Source of the DNA: Odiellus spinosus
Lineage: Eukaryota > Arthropoda > Arachnida > Opiliones > Phalangiidae
Length of the DNA stretch: 64,000 bases
Assembly (NCBI GenBank): GCA_963920705.1
Contig: OY987225.1
Coordinates: forward strand, 10,884,158-10,948,157
Reading direction: 5' to 3'
Below are positions 13,991 through 28,677 of the stretch, piece after piece (position 1 is the first letter of the stretch; each line of letters opens with the position of its first letter). Both the position numbers and the translations under genes were made by a program. Below the pieces are notes generated by a model. It ran no database searches and was not told where the DNA came from. It saw nothing but the letters and a program-made list of their open reading frames with translations.

Positions 13991-16900
13991 AAAGCATGAT
14001 TTAAAAAGCATGATTCGAAAAGCATGATTCGAAAAGCATGATTCGAAAAGCATGATTCGAAAAGCATGATTCGAAAAGCATGATTCGAAAAGCATGATTC
14101 AAAAAGCATGATTCGAAAAGCATGATTCGAAAAGCATGATTCGAAAAGCATGATTCGAAAAGCTTGATTCGAAAAGCATGATTCGAATAGCTTGATTCGA
14201 ATAGCTTAATTCGAAAAACATGATTCGAATAGCATGATCCAAAGAGCATGATTCGAAAAACGTGATTCTAAAAACGTGATTCGAAAAACGTGATTCGAAT
14301 AACGTGATTCGAATAGCGTGATTCGAAAAGCGTGATTCGAAAAGCGTGATTCGAAAAACGTGATTCGAAAAACGTGATTCGAAAAACGTGATTCGAAAAA
14401 CGTGATTCGAAAAACGTGATTCGAAAAACGTGATTCGAAAAACGTGATTCCAAAAGCGTGATTCTAAAAGCTTGATTCGAAAAACCTGATTCGAATAACA
14501 TGATTCGAATAGCATGATTCGAAAAACATGATTCGAAAAACATGATTCGAAAAACGTGATTCGAAAAACGTGATACGAAAAGCGTGATTCGAAAAACGTG
14601 ATTCGAAAAACGTGATTCGAAAAACGTGATTCGAAAAGCGTGATTCGAAAAACATGATTCGAATAACGTAATTCGAAAATTATGATTCGAAAAGCATGAT
14701 TCGAAAAGCATGATTCGAAAAGCATGATTCGAAAAGCATGATTCGAAAAGCATGATTCGAATAGCTTGATTCGAAGAGCTTGATTCGAAAAACATGATTC
14801 GAATAGCATGATTCGAATAGCGTGATTCGAAAAGCGTGATTCGAAAAACGTGATTCGAATAACGTGATTCGAATAGCGTGATTCGAATAGCGTGATTCGA
14901 AAAACGTGATTCTAAAAACATGATTCGAAAAACGTGATTCGAAGAGCGTGATTCGAAAAGCGTGATTCGAAAAACGTGATTCGAAAAGCATTATTCGAAA
15001 AGCATGATTCGAAAAGCATGATTCAAAAAGCATGATTCGAAAAGCATGATTCGAAATGCATGATTCGAAAAGCATGATTCGAAAAGCATGATTCGAAAAG
15101 CATGATTCGAAAAGCATGATTCGAATAGCTTGATTCGAATAGCTTGATTCGAAAAACATGATTCGAATAGCATGATTCGAATAGCATGATTCGAAAAGCA
15201 TGATTCGAATAGCATGATTCGAATAGCATAATTCGAAAAGCATGATTCGAAAAACGTGATTCGAATAACATGATTCGAAAAACGTGATTCGAAGAGCGTG
15301 ATTCGAAAAGCGTGATTCGAAAAACGTGATTCGAAAAGCCTGATTCGAAAAACGTGATTCGAAAAACGTGATTCGAAAAACGTGATTCGAAAAGCGTGAT
15401 TCGAAAAGCTTGATTCGAAAACATGATTCGAATAACATGATTCGAATAGCATGATTCGAATAGCATGATTCGAAAATCATGATTCGAAAAACATGATTCG
15501 AAAAACGTGATTCGAAAAGCGTGATTCGAAAAGCGTGATTCGAAAAGCTTGATTCGAAAAGCTTGATTCGAAAAGCTTGATTCGAAAAGCATGATTCGAA
15601 AAGCATGATTCGAAAAGCATGATTCGAAAAGCATGATTCGAAAAGCATGATTCGAAAAGCATGATTCGAAAAGCATGATTCGAAAAGCATGATTCGAAAA
15701 GCATGATTCAAAAAGCTTGATTCGAAAAGCATGATTCAAAAAGCATGATTCGAAAAGCATGATTCGAAAAGCATGATTCGAAAAGCATGATTCGAAAAGC
15801 ATGATTAGAAAAGCATGATTCGAAAAGCATGATTCGAAAAGCATGATTCAAAGAGCATGATTCGAAAAGCATGATTCGAAATGCATGATTCGAAAAGCAT
15901 GATTCGAAAAGCATGATTCGAAAAGCATGATTCGAAAAGCATGATTCGAATAGCTTGATTCGAATAGCTTGATTCGAAAAACATGATTCGAATAGCATGA
16001 TTCGAATAGCATGATTCGAAAAGCATGATTCGAAAAACGTGATTTGAATAACGTGATTCGAATAGCGTGATTCGAATAGCGTGATTCGAAAAACGAGATT
16101 CGAAAAATATGATTCGAAAAACGTGATTCGAAAAGCGTGATTCGAAAAGCGTGATTCGAAAAACGTGATTCGAAAAACGTGATTCGAAAAGCGTAATTCG
16201 AAAAACGTGATTCGAAAAACGTGATTCGAAAAACGTGATACGAAAAGCGTGATTCGAAAAACGTGATTCGAAAAACGTGATTCGAAAAACGTGATTCGAA
16301 AAGCGTGATTCGAAAAACATGATTCGAATAACGTGATTCGAAAATTATGATTCGAAAAGCATGATTTTCCGAAAAGCATGATTCGAAAAGCATGATTCGT
16401 AAAGCATGATTTGAAAAGCATGATTCGAAAAGCATGATTCGAATAGCTTGATTCGAGGAGCTTGATTCGAAAAACATGATTCGAATAGCATGATTCGAAT
16501 AGCGTGATTCGAAAAGCGTGATTCGAAAAACGTGATTCGAATAACGTGATTCGAATAGCGTGATTCGAATAGCGTGATTCGAAAAACGTGATTCTAAAAA
16601 CATGATTCGAAAAACGTGATTCGAAGAGCGTGATTCGAAAAGCGTGATTCGAAAAACGTGATTCGAAAAGCCTGATTCGAAAAACGTGATTCGAAAAACG
16701 TGATTCGAAAAACGTGATTCGAAAAGCGTGATTCGAAAAGCTTGATTCGAAAACATGATTCGAATAACATGATTCGAATAGCATGATTCGAATAGCATGA
16801 TTCGAAAAACATGATTCGAAAAACATGATTCGAAAAACGTGATTCGAAAAACGTGATTCGAAAAGCATGATTCGAAAAACGTGATTCGAAAAACGTGATT

Positions 16901-19900
16901 CGAAAAGCGTGATTCGAAAAACGTGATTCGAAAAGCTTGATTCGAAAAGCTTGATTCGAAAAGCTTGATTCTAAAAGCATGATTCGAAAAGCATGATTCG
17001 AAAAGCATGATTCGAAAAGCATGATTCGAAAAGCATGATTCGAAAAGCATGATTCGAAAAGCATGATTCGAAAAGCATGATTCGAAAAGCATGATTCAAA
17101 AAGCATGATTCGAAAAGCATGATTCAAAAAGCATGATTCGAAAAGCATGATTCGAAAAGCATGATTCGAAAAGCATGATTCGAAAAGCATGATTCGAAAA
17201 GCATGATTCAAAAAGCATGATTCGAAAAGCATGATTCAAAAAGCATGATTCGAAAAGCATGATTCGAAAAGCATGATTCGAAAAGCATGATTCGAAAAGC
17301 ATGATTTGAAAAGCATGATTCGAAAAGCATGATTCGAAAAGCATGATTCAAAAAGCATGATTCGAAAAGCATGATTCGAAATGCATGATTCGAAAAGCAT
17401 GATTCGAAAAGCATGATTCGAAAAGCATGATTCGAAAAGCATGATTCGAATAGCTTGATTCGAATAGCTTGATTCGAAAAACATGATTCGAATAGCATGA
17501 TTCGAATAGCATGATTCGAAAAGCATGATTCGAAAAACGTGATTTGAATAACGTGATTCGAATAGCGTAATTCGAATAGCGTGATTCGAAAAACGAGATT
17601 CGAAAAGCGTGATTCGAATAGCGTGATTCCACAAGCGTGATTCGAAAAACGTGAATCGAATAGCGTGATTCGAAAAGCGTGATTCGAAAAACGTGATTTG
17701 AATAACGTGATTCGAATAGCGTGATTCGAATAGCGTGATTCGAAAAACGAGATTCGAAAAACATGATTCGAAAAACGTGATTCGAAAAGCGTGATTCGAA
17801 AAGCGTGATTCGAAAAACGTGATTCGAAAAACGTGATTCGAAAAGCGTAATTCGAAAAACGTGATTCGAAAAACGTGATTCGAATAACGTGATTCGAATA
17901 GCGTGATTCCACAAGCGTGATTCGAAAAACGTGATTCGAATAGCGTGATTCGAAAAACGTGATTCGAAAAACGTGATTCGAATAGCGTGATTCGAAAAGC
18001 GTGATTCGAAAAGCGTGATTCCAAAAGCGTGATTCGAAAAGCGTGATTCGAAAAGCGTGATTCGAAAAACGTGATTCGAAAAACGTGATTCGAATAGCGT
18101 GATTCGAAAAGCGTGATTCGAAAAGCGTGATTCCAAAAGCGTGATTCGAAAAACGTGATTCGAATAGCGTGATTCCACAAGCGTGATTCGAAAAACGTGA
18201 TTCGAATAGCGTGATTCGAAAAACGTGATTCGAAAAACGTGATTCGAAAAACGTGATTCGAAAAACGTGATTCGAAAAACGTGATTCGAAAAACGTGATT
18301 CGAAAAGCGTGATTCGAAAAGCGTGATTCGAAAAGCGTGATTCGAAAAACGTGATTCGAAAAACGTGATTCGAATAGCGTGATTCGAAAAGCGTGATTCG
18401 AAAAGCGTGATTCGAAAAGCGTGATTCGAAAAGCCTGATTCGAAAAGCCTGATTCGAAAAGCCTGATTCGAAAAGCGTGATTCGAAAAGCGTGATTCGAA
18501 AAACGTGATTCGAAAAACGTGATTCGAAAAGCGTAATTCGAAAAGCATGATTCGAAAAGCATGATTCGAAAAGCATGATTCGAAAAGAATGATTCGAAAA
18601 GCATGATTCGAAAAGCATGATTCGAAAAGCATGATTCGAAAAGCATGATTCGAAAAGCATGATTCGAAAAGCATGATTCGAAAAGCATGATTCGAAAAGC
18701 ATGATTCGAAAAGCATGATTCAAAAAGCATGATTCGAAAAGCATGATTCGAAATGCATGATTCGAAAAGCATGATTCGAAAAGCATGATTCGAAAAGCAT
18801 GATTCGAAAAGCATGATTCGAATAGCATGATTCGAAAAGCATGATTCGAATAGCTTGATTCGAATAGCTTGATTCGAAAAACATGATTCGAATAGCATGA
18901 TTCGAATAGCATGATTCGAATAGCATGATTCGAAAAGCATGATTCGAAAAACGTGATTTGAGTAACGTGATTCGAATAGCGTGATTCGAATAGCGTGATT
19001 CGAAAAACGAGATTCGAAAAACATGATTCGAAAAACGTGATTCGAAAAGCGTGATTCGAAAAGCGTGATTCGAAAAACGTGATTCGAAAAACGTGATTCG
19101 AAAAGCGTAATTCGAAAAACGTGATTCGAAAAACGTGATTCGAAAAACGTGATACGAAAAACGTGATTCTAAAAGCGTGATTCGAAAAACGTGATTCGAA
19201 AAACGTGATTCGAATAACGTGATTCGAATAGCGTAATTCCACAAGCGTGATTCGAAAAACGTGATTCGAAAAACGTGATTCGAAAAGCGTGATTCAAAAA
19301 GCGTGATTCGAAAAACGTGATTCGAATAGCGTGATTCGAATAGCGTGATTCGAAAAACATGACTCGAAAAACGTGATCCGAGTAGCGTGATTCGAAAAGC
19401 GTGATTCGAAAAACGTGATTCGAAAAACGTGATTCGAAAAACGTGATTTGAAAAGCGTGATTCGAAAAACGTGATTCGAAAAACGTGATTCGAAAAACGT
19501 GATACGAAAAACGTGATTCTAAAAGCGTGATTCGAAAAACGTGATTCGAAAAACGTGATTCGAATAACGTGATTCGAATAGCGTGATTCGAAAAGCGAAA
19601 TTCGAAAAACGTAATTCGAATAGCGTGATTCGAAAAACGTGATTCGAAAAACGTGATTCGAAAAACATGATTCGAAAAACGTGATTCGAAAAACGTGATT
19701 CGAAAAACGTGATTCGAAAAGCGTGATTCGAAAAACGTGATTCGAATAACGTGATTCGAAAAACGTGATTCGAAAAGCGTGATTCGAAAAACGTGATTCG
19801 AATAACGTGATTCGAAAAGCGTGATTCGAAAAGCATGATTCGAAAAGCATGATTCGAAAAGCATGATTCGAAAAGCATGATTCAAAAAGCATGATTCGAA

Positions 19901-20300
19901 AAGCATGATTCGAAAAGCATGATTCAAAAAGCATGATTCGAAAAGCATGATTCGAAAAGCATGATTCGAAAAGCATGATTCGAAAAGCATGATTCGAATA
20001 GCTTGATTCGAATAGCTTGATTCGAAAAACATGATTCGAATAGCATGATTCGAATAGCATGATTCGAAAAGCATGATTCGAAAAACGTGATTTGAATAAC
20101 GTGATTCGAATAGCGTGATTCGAATAGCGTGATTCGAAAAATGAGATTCGAAAAACATGATTCGAAAAACGTGATTCGAAAAGCGTGATTCGAAAAGCGT
20201 GATTCGAAAAACGTGATTCGAAAAACGTGATTCGAAAAGCGTGATTCGAAAAGCATGATTCGAAAAGCATGATTCGAAAAGCATGATTCGAAAAGCATGA
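13991..20300 (+). repeat. Irregular zone without a clean higher-order period
   Basis: Canonical GCATG runs (about 13,950-14,160, 15,590-15,950, 16,975-17,450 and 18,540-18,840) alternate with RCGTG stretches (about 17,520-18,540 and 18,955-19,820). Local markers are TTCCACAAGCG (near 17,628, 17,908, 18,172 and 19,238), short GCTTG clusters (near 15,545-15,585 and 16,930-16,965) and phase slips near 15,418, 16,366 and 16,750. Copies are more diverged than in the flanking HOR blocks. No gene or non-satellite DNA seen. Confidence 0.8.
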
Positions 20301-22019
20301 TTCGAAAAGCATGGTTTGAAAAGCATGGTTCGAAAAGCATGGTTCGAAAAGCATGGTTCGAAAAGCATGGTTCGAAAAGCATGGTTCGAAAAGCATGGTT
20401 CGAAAAGCATGGTTCGAAAAGCATGATTCGAAAAGCATGATTCGAAAAGCATGATTCGAAAAGCATGATTCAAAAAGCATGATTCGAAAAGCATGATTCG
20501 AAAAGCATGATTCGAAAAGCATGATTCGAAAAGCATGATTCGAAAAGCATGATTCGAAAAGCATGGTTCGAAAAGCATGATTCGAAAAGCATGGTTCGAA
20601 AAGCATGATTCGAAAAGCATGGTTCGAAAAGCATGATTCGAAAAGCATGGTTCGAAAAGCATGATTCGAAAAGCATGATTCGAAAAGCATGGTTCGAAAA
20701 GCATGGATCGAAAAGCATGATTCGAAAAACGAGATTCGAAAAACATGATTCGAAAAACGTGATTCGAAAAGCGTGATTCGAAAAGCGTGATTCGAAAAAC
20801 GTGATTCGAAAAACGTGATTCGAAAAACGTGATTCGAATAGCGTGATTCGAAAAGCTTGATTCGAAAAACATGATTCGAATCGCATGATTCGAATAGCAT
20901 GATTCGAATAGCATGATTCGAAAAACGTGATTCGAAAAACGTGATTCGAAAAGCGTGATTCGAAAAACGTGATTCGAAAAACGTGATTCGAAAAACGTGA
21001 TACGAAAAACGTGATTCTAAAAGCGTGATTCGAAAAACGTGATTCGAAAAACGTGATTCGAATAACGTGATTCGAATAGCGTGATTCGAAAAGCGTGATT
21101 CGAAAAGCGTGATTTGAAAAACGTGATTCGAAAAACGTGATTCGAAAAACGTGATTCGAATAGCGTGATTCGAAAAGCTTGATTCGAAAAACATGATTCG
21201 AATCGCATGATTCGAATAGCATGATTCGAATAGCATGATTCGAAAAACGTGATTCGAAAAACGTGATTCGAAAAGCGTGATTCGAAAAACGTGATTCGAA
21301 AAACGTGATTCGAAAAACGTGATACGAAAAACGTGATTCTAAAAGCGTGATTCGAAAAACGTGATTCGAAAAACGTGATTCGAATAACGTGATTCGAATA
21401 GCGTGATTCGAAAAGCGTGATTCGAAAAACGTAATTCGAATAGCGTGATTCGAAAAACGTGATTCGAAAAACGTGATTCGAAAAACGTGATTCGAAAAAC
21501 GTGATTCGAAAAACGTGATTCGAAAAACGTGATTCGAAAAGCGTGATTCGAAAAACGTGATTCGAATAACGTGATTCGAAAAACGTGATTCGAAAAGCGT
21601 GATTCGAAAAACGTGATTCGAATAACGTGATTCGAAAAGCGTGATTCGAAAAGCATGATTCGAAAAGCATGATTCGAAAAGCATGATTCAAAAAACATGA
21701 TTCGAAAAGCATGATTCGAAAAGCATGATTCGAAAAGCATGATTCGAAAAGCATGATTCGAAAAGCATGATTCGAAAAGCATGATTCAAAAAGCATGATT
21801 CGAAAAGTATGATTCGAAAAGCATGATTCAAAAAGCATGATTCGAAAAGCATGATTCGAAATGCATGATTCGAAAAGCATGATTCGAAAAGCATGATTCG
21901 AAAAGCATGATTCGAAAAGCATGATTCGAATAGCTTGATTCGAATAGCTTGATTCGAAAAACATGATTCGAATAGCATGATTCGAATAGCATGATTCGAA
22001 AAGCATGATTCGAAAAACG
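20301..22019 (+). repeat. First block with the GCATGG subtype
   Basis: The position-10 G monomer (AAAAGCATGGTTCG) first appears at about 20,311, in a run to about 20,410 and again at 20,565-20,705, partly alternating one-for-one with GCATGA. It then disappears until about 22,620. RCGTG monomers fill 20,730-21,650; two stretches there (about 20,920-21,060 and 21,240-21,380) look like local duplicates, each with a GATACG/TTCTA cassette. Confidence 0.82.
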
Positions 22020-24730
22020 TGATTTGAATAACGTGATTCGAATAGCGTGATTCGAATAGCGTGATTCGAAAAATGAGATTCGAAAAACATGATTCGAAAA
22101 ACGTGATTCGAAAAGCGTGATTCGAAAAGCGTGATTCGAAAAACGTGATTCGAAAAACGTGATTCGAAAAGCGTAATTCGAAAAACGTGATTCGAAAAAC
22201 GTGATTCGAAAAACGTGATACGAAAAACGTGATTCTAAAAGGGTGATTCGAAAAACGTGATTCGAAAAGCGTGATTCGAATAACGTGATTCGAATAGCGT
22301 GATTCCACAAGCGTGATTCGAAAAACGTGATTCGAATAGCGTGATTCGAAAAACGTGATTCGAAAAACGTGATTCGAAAAACGTGATTCGAAAAACTTTA
22401 TTCGAAAAACGTGATTCGAAAAACGTGATTCGAAAAGCTTGATTCGAAAAGCGTGATTCGAAAAGCGTGATTCGAAAAACGTGTTTCGAAAAACGTGATT
22501 CGAATAGCGTGATTCGAAAAGCGTGATTCGAAAAGCGTGATTCGAAAAGCGTGATTCGAAAAACGTGATTCGAAAAGCATGATTCGAAAAGCATGATTCG
22601 AAAAGCATGATTCGAAAAGCATGGTTCGAAAAGCATGATTCGAAAAGCATGGTTCGAAAAGCATGATTCGAAAAGCATGGTTCGAAAAGCATGGTTCGAA
22701 AAGCATGGTTCGAAATGCATGGTTCGAAAAGCATGGTTCGAAAAGCATGATTCGAAAAGCATGGTTCGAAAAGCATGGTTCGAAAAGCATGATTCGAATA
22801 GCTTGATTCGAATAGCATGATTCGAAACGCCTGATTCGAAAAGCTTGAATCGAAAAACCTGATTCGAAAAGCCTGATTCGAAAAGCTTGATTCGAAAAGC
22901 ATGGTTCGAAAAGCATGGTTCAAAAAGCATGGTTCGAAAAGCATGATTCGAAAAGCATGATTCGAAAAGCATGGTTCGAAAAGCATGGTTCGAAAAGCAT
23001 GGTTCGAAAAGCATGGTTCGAAAAGCATGGTTCGAAAAGCATGGTTCGAAAAGCATGATTCGAAAAGCATGATTCAAAAAGCATGATTTGAAAAGCATGA
23101 TTCGAAAAGCATGGCTCGAAAAGCATGGTTCGAAAAGCATGATTCGAAAAGCATGATTCGAAAAGCATGATTCGAAAAGCATGATTCGAAAAGCATGATT
23201 CGAAAAGCATGATTCGAAAAGCATGATTCGAATAGCATGGTTCGAAAAGCATGGTTCGAAAAGCATGGTTCGAAAAGCATGATTCGAAAAGCATGATTCG
23301 AAAAGCATGATTCGAAAAGCATGATTCGAAAAGCATGATTCGAAAAGCATGATTCGAAAAGCATGATTGGAATAGCTTGATTCGAAGAGCTTGATTCGAA
23401 AAACATGATTCGAATAGCATGATTCGAATAGCGTGATTCGAAAAGCGTGATTCGAAAAACGTGATTCGAATAACGTGATTCGAATAGCGTGATTCGAATA
23501 GCGTGATTCGAAAAACGTGATTCTAAAAACATGATTCGAAAAACGTGATTCGAAGAGCGTGATTCGAAAAGCGTGATTCGAAAAACGTGATTCGAAAAGC
23601 CTGATTCGAAAAACGTGATTCGAAAAACGTGATTCGAAAAACGTGATTCGAAAAGCGTGATTCGAAAAGCTTGATTCGAAAAACATGATTCGAATAACAT
23701 GATTCGAATAGCATGATTCGAATAGCATGATTCGAAAAACATGATTCGAAAAACATGATTCGAAAAACGTGATTCGAAAAGCGTGATTCGAAAAGCGTGA
23801 TTCGAAAAACGTGATTCGAAAAACGTGATTCGAAAAGCGTGATTCGAAAAACGTGATTCGAAAAGCTTGATTCGAAAAGCTTGATTCGAAAAGCTTGATT
23901 CGAAAAGCATGATTCGAAAAGCATGATTCGAAAAGCATGGTTCTAAAAGCATGATTCGAAAAGCATGATTCGAAAAGCATGATTCGAAAAGCATGATTCG
24001 AAAAGCATGATTCGAAAAGCATGATTCGAAAAGCTTGATTCGAAAAACATGATTCGAATCGCATGATTCGAATAGCATGATTCGAATAGCATGATTCTAA
24101 AAACGTGATTCGAAAAGCGTGATTCGAAAAGCGTGATTCGAAAAACGTGATTCGAAAAACGTGATTCGAAAAGCGTGATTCGAAAAGCGTGATTCGAAAA
24201 ACGTGATTCGAATAGCGTGATTCGAATAGCGTGATTCGAAAAACGTGATTCGAAAAACATGATTCGAAAAACGTGATCCGAGTAGCGTGATTCGAAAAGC
24301 GTGATTCGAAAAACGTGATTCGAAAAACGTGATTCGAAAAAACGTGATTCGAAAAAACGTGATTCGAAAAACGTGATTCGAAAAGCGTGATTCGAAAAAC
24401 GTGATTCGAAAAACGTGATACGAAAAACGTGATTCTAAAAGCGTGATTCGAAAAACGTGATTCGAAAAACGTGATTCGAATAACATGATTCGAATAGCGT
24501 GATTCGAAAAGCGTGATTCGAAAAACGTAATTCGAATATCGTGATTCGAAAAACGTGATTCGAAAAACGTGATTCGAAAAACGTGATTCGAAAAACGTGA
24601 TTCGAAAAACGTGATTCGAAAAGCGTGATTCGAAAAACGTGATTCGAAAAGCGTGATTCGAAAAACGTGATTCGAAAAGCGTGATTCGAAAAACGTGATT
24701 CGAATAACGTGATTCGAAAAACGTGATTCG

Positions 24731-24744
24731 AATCACGCTTTTCG
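24731..24744 (-). repeat. Inverted monomer 1
   Basis: AATCACGCTTTTCG is the exact reverse complement of a GCG-type monomer (CGAAAAGCGTGATT) set in a plus-oriented array. Both junctions keep an intact TTCGAA. The left junction forms a perfect 16-bp palindrome, CGTGATTCGAATCACG, at 24722-24737. Confidence 0.97.
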
Positions 24745-25122
24745 AAAAACGTGATTCGAATAACGTGATTCGAAAAGCATGATTCGAATAGCTTGATTCG
24801 AATAGCTTGATTCGAAAAACATGATTCGAATAGCATAATTCGAATAGCATGATTCGAAAAGCATGATTCGAAAAACGTGATTTGAATAACGTGATTCGAA
24901 TAGCGTGATTCGAATAGCGTGATTCGAAAAACGAGATTCGAAAAACATGATTCGAAAAACGTGATTCGAAAAGCGTGATTCGAAAAGCATGATTCGAAAA
25001 ACGTGATTCGAAAAACGTGATTCGAAAAACGTGATTCGAAAAGCGTGATTCGAAAAGCGTGATTCGAAAAGCGTGATTCGAAAAACGTGATTCGAATAAC
25101 GTGATTCGAAAAACGTGATTCG

Positions 25123-25136
25123 AATCACGCTTTTCG
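25123..25136 (-). repeat. Inverted monomer 2
   Basis: Same 14 bases as inverted monomer 1, 392 bp (28 monomers) downstream, with the 16-bp palindrome at 25114-25129. Preceding monomers (AATAACG then AAAAACG) match those before monomer 1, so one probably arose from the other by duplication. Confidence 0.97.
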
Positions 25137-28100
25137 AAAAACGTGATTCGAATAACGTGATTCAAAAAGCGTGATTCGAAAAGCATGATTCGAAAAGCAT
25201 GATTCGAAAAGCATGATTCAAAAAGCATGATTCGAAAAGCATGATTCAAAAAGCATGATTCGAAAAGCATGATTCGAAAAGCATGACTCGAAAAGCATGA
25301 TTCGAAAAGCATGATTCGAAAAGCATGATTCGAAAAGCATGATTCGAAAAGCATGATTCAAAAAGCATGATTCGAAAAGCATGATTCGAAATGCATGATT
25401 CGAAAAGCATGATTCGAATAGCTTGATTCGAATAGCATGATTCGAAAAGCCTGATTCGAAAAACGTGATTTGAATAACGTGATTCGAATAGCGTGATTCG
25501 AATAGCGTGATTCGAAAAACGAGATTCGAAAAACATGATTCGAAAAACGTGATTCGAAAAGCGTGATTCGAAAAGCGTGATTCGAAAAACGTGATTCGAA
25601 AAACGTGATTCGAAAAGCGTAATTCGAAAAACGTGATTCGAAAAACGTGATTCGAAAAACGTGATACGAAAAACGTGATTCTAAAAGCGTGATTCGAAAA
25701 ACGTGATTCGAAAAACGTGATTCTAATAACGTGATTCGAATAGCGAGATTCCACAAGCGTGATTCGAAAAACGTGATTCGAATAGCGTGATTCGAAAAAC
25801 GTGATTCGAAAAACGTGATTCGAAAAACGTGATTCGAAAAAAGTGATTCGGAAAACGTGATTCGAAAAACGTGATTCGAAAAGCGTGATTCGAAAAGCGT
25901 GATTCGAAAAGCGTGATTCGAAAAACGTGATTCGAAAAACGTGATTCGAAAGCGTGATTCGAAAAACGTGATTCGAAAAGCTTGATTCGAAAAGCGTGAT
26001 TCGAAAAGCGTGATTCGAAAAACGTGTTTCGAAAAACGTGATTCGAATAGCGTGATTCGAAAAGCGTGATTCGAAAAGCGTGATTCGAAAAGCGTGATTC
26101 GAAAAACGTGATTCGAAAAGCATGATTCGAAAAGCATGATTCGAAAAGCATGATTCGAAAAGCATGATTCGAAAAGCATGATTCGAAAAGCATGGTTCGA
26201 AAAGCATGATTCGAAAAGCATGGTTCGAAAAGCATGGTTCGAAAAGCATGGTTCGAAAAGCATGGTTCGAAAAGCATGGTTCGAAAAGCATGATTCGAAA
26301 AGCATGGTTCGAAAAGCATGGTTCGAAAAGCATGATTCGAATAGCTTGATTCGAATAGCATGATTCGAAACGCCTGATTCGAAAGCTTGAATCGAAAAAC
26401 CTGATTCGAAAAGCCTGATTCGAAAAGCTTGATTCGAAAAGCATGGTTCGAAAAGCATGGTTCAAAAAGCATGGTTCGAAAAGCATGATTCGAAAAGCAT
26501 GATTCGAAAAGCATGGTTCGAAAAGCATGGTTCGAAAAGCATGGTTCGAAAAGCATGGTTCGAAAAGCATGGTTCGAAAAGCATGATTCGAAAAGCATGA
26601 TTTAAAAAGCATGATTTGAAAAGCATGATTCGAAAAGCATGGCTCGAAAAGCATGGTTCGAAAAGCATGATTCGAAAAGCATTATTCGAAAAGCATGATT
26701 CGAAAAGCATGATTCGAAAAGCATGATTCGAAAAGCATGATTCGAAAAGCATGATTCGAATAGCATGGTTCGAAAAACATGGTTCGAAAAGCATGGTTCG
26801 AAAAGCATGATTCGAAAAGCATGATTCGAAAAGCATGATTCGAAAAGCATGATTCGAAAAGCATGATTCGAAAAGCATGATTCGAAAAGCATGATTGGAA
26901 TAGCTTGATTCGAAGAGCTTGATTCGAAAAACATGATTCGAATAGCATGATTCGAATAGCGTGATTCGAAAAGCGTGATTCGAAAAACGTGATTCGAATA
27001 ACGTGATTCGAATAGCGTGATTCGAATAGCGTGATTCGAAAAACGTGATTCTATAAACATGATTCGAAAAACGTGATTCGAAGAGCGTGATTCGAAAAGC
27101 GTGATTCGAAAAACGTGATTCGAAAAGCCTGATTCGAAAAACGTGATTCGAAAAACGTGATTCGAAAAACGTGATTCGAAAAGCGTGATTCGAAAAGCTT
27201 GATTCGAAAAACATGATTCGAATAACATGATTCGAATAGCATGATTCGAATAGCATGATTCGAAAAACATGATTCGAAAAACATGATTCGAAAAACGTGA
27301 TTCGAAAAGCGTGATTCGAAAAGCGTGATTCGAAAAACGTGATTCGAAAAACGTGATTCGAAAAGCGTGATTCGAAAAACGTGATTCGAAAAGCTTGATT
27401 CGAAAAGCTTGATTCGAAAAGCTTGATTCGAAAAGCATGATTCGAAAAGCATGATTCGAAAAGCATGATTCTAAAAGCATGATTCGAAAAGCATGATTCG
27501 AAAAGCATGATTCGAAAAGCATGATTCGAAAAGCATGATTCGAAAAGCATGATTCGAAAAGCTTGATTCGAAAAACATGATTCGAATCGCATGATTCGAA
27601 TAGCATGATTCGAATAGCATGATTCTAAAAACGTGATTCGAAAAGCGTGATTCGAAAAGCGTGATTCGAAAAACGTGATTCGAAAAACGTGATTCGAAAA
27701 GCGTGATTCGAAAAGCGTGATTCGAAAAACGTGATTCGAATAGCGTGATTCGAATAGCGTGATTCGAAAAACGTGATTCGAAAAACATGATTCGAAAAAC
27801 GTGATCCTAGTAGCGTGATTCGAAAAGCGTGATTCGAAAAACGTGATTCGAAAAACGTGATTCGAAAAAACGTGATTCGAAAAACGTGATTCGAAAAGCG
27901 TGATTCGAAAAACGTGATTCGAAAAACGTGATACGAAAAACGTGATTCTAAAAGCGTGATTCGAAAAACGTGATTCGAAAAACGTGATTCGAATAACATG
28001 ATTCGAATAGCGTGATTCGAAAAGCGTGATTCGAAAAACGTAATTCGAATATCGTGATTCGAAAAACGTGATTCGAAAAACGTGATTCGAAAAACGTGAT

Positions 28101-28243
28101 TCGAAAAACGTGATTCGAAAAACGTGATTCGAAAAGCGTGATTCGAAAAACGTGATTCGAAAAGCGTGATTCGAAAAACGTGATTCGAAAAGCGTGATTC
28201 GAAAAACGTGATTCGAATAACGTGATTCGAAAAACGTGATTCG

Positions 28244-28257
28244 AATCACGCTTTTCG
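28244..28257 (-). repeat. Inverted monomer 3
   Basis: Counterpart of inverted monomer 1 in HOR-C copy 2, at +3,513 bp. Palindrome at 28235-28250. Confidence 0.97.
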
Positions 28258-28677
28258 AAAAACGTGATTCGAATAACGTGATTTGAAAAGCATGATTCGA
28301 ATAGCTTGATTCGAATAGCTTGATTCGAAAAACATGATTCGAATATCATAATTCGAATAGCATGATTCGAAAAGCATGATTCGAAAAACGTGATTTGAAT
28401 AACGTGATTCGAATAGCGTGATTCGAATAGCGTGATTCGAAAAACGAGATTCGAAAAACATGATTCGAAAAACGTGATTCGAAAAGCGTGATTCGAAAAG
28501 CATGATTCGAAAAACGTGATTCGAAAAACGTGATTCGAAAAGCGTAATTCGAAAAACGTGACTCGAAAAACGTGATTCGAAAAACGTGATTCGAAAAGCG
28601 TGATTCGAAAAGCGTGATTCGAAAAGCGTGATTCGAAAAACGTGATTCGAATAACGTGATTCGAAAAACGTGATTCG

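Larger units (their letters stand above)
22020..25465 (+). repeat. HOR-C copy 1
   Basis: Opens at the marker GATTTGAATAACG (22021). The interior (23,074 to about 24,330) matches copy 2 at exactly +3,528 bp (252 monomers); flanks are at +3,513, +3,542 and +3,555 because of small indels. Contents: GCATGG run 22,620-23,270, cassette marker GCTTGAATCG at 22843, two consecutive 15-bp monomers at about 24,334-24,363, and two inverted monomers at 24731 and 25123. Confidence 0.85.
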
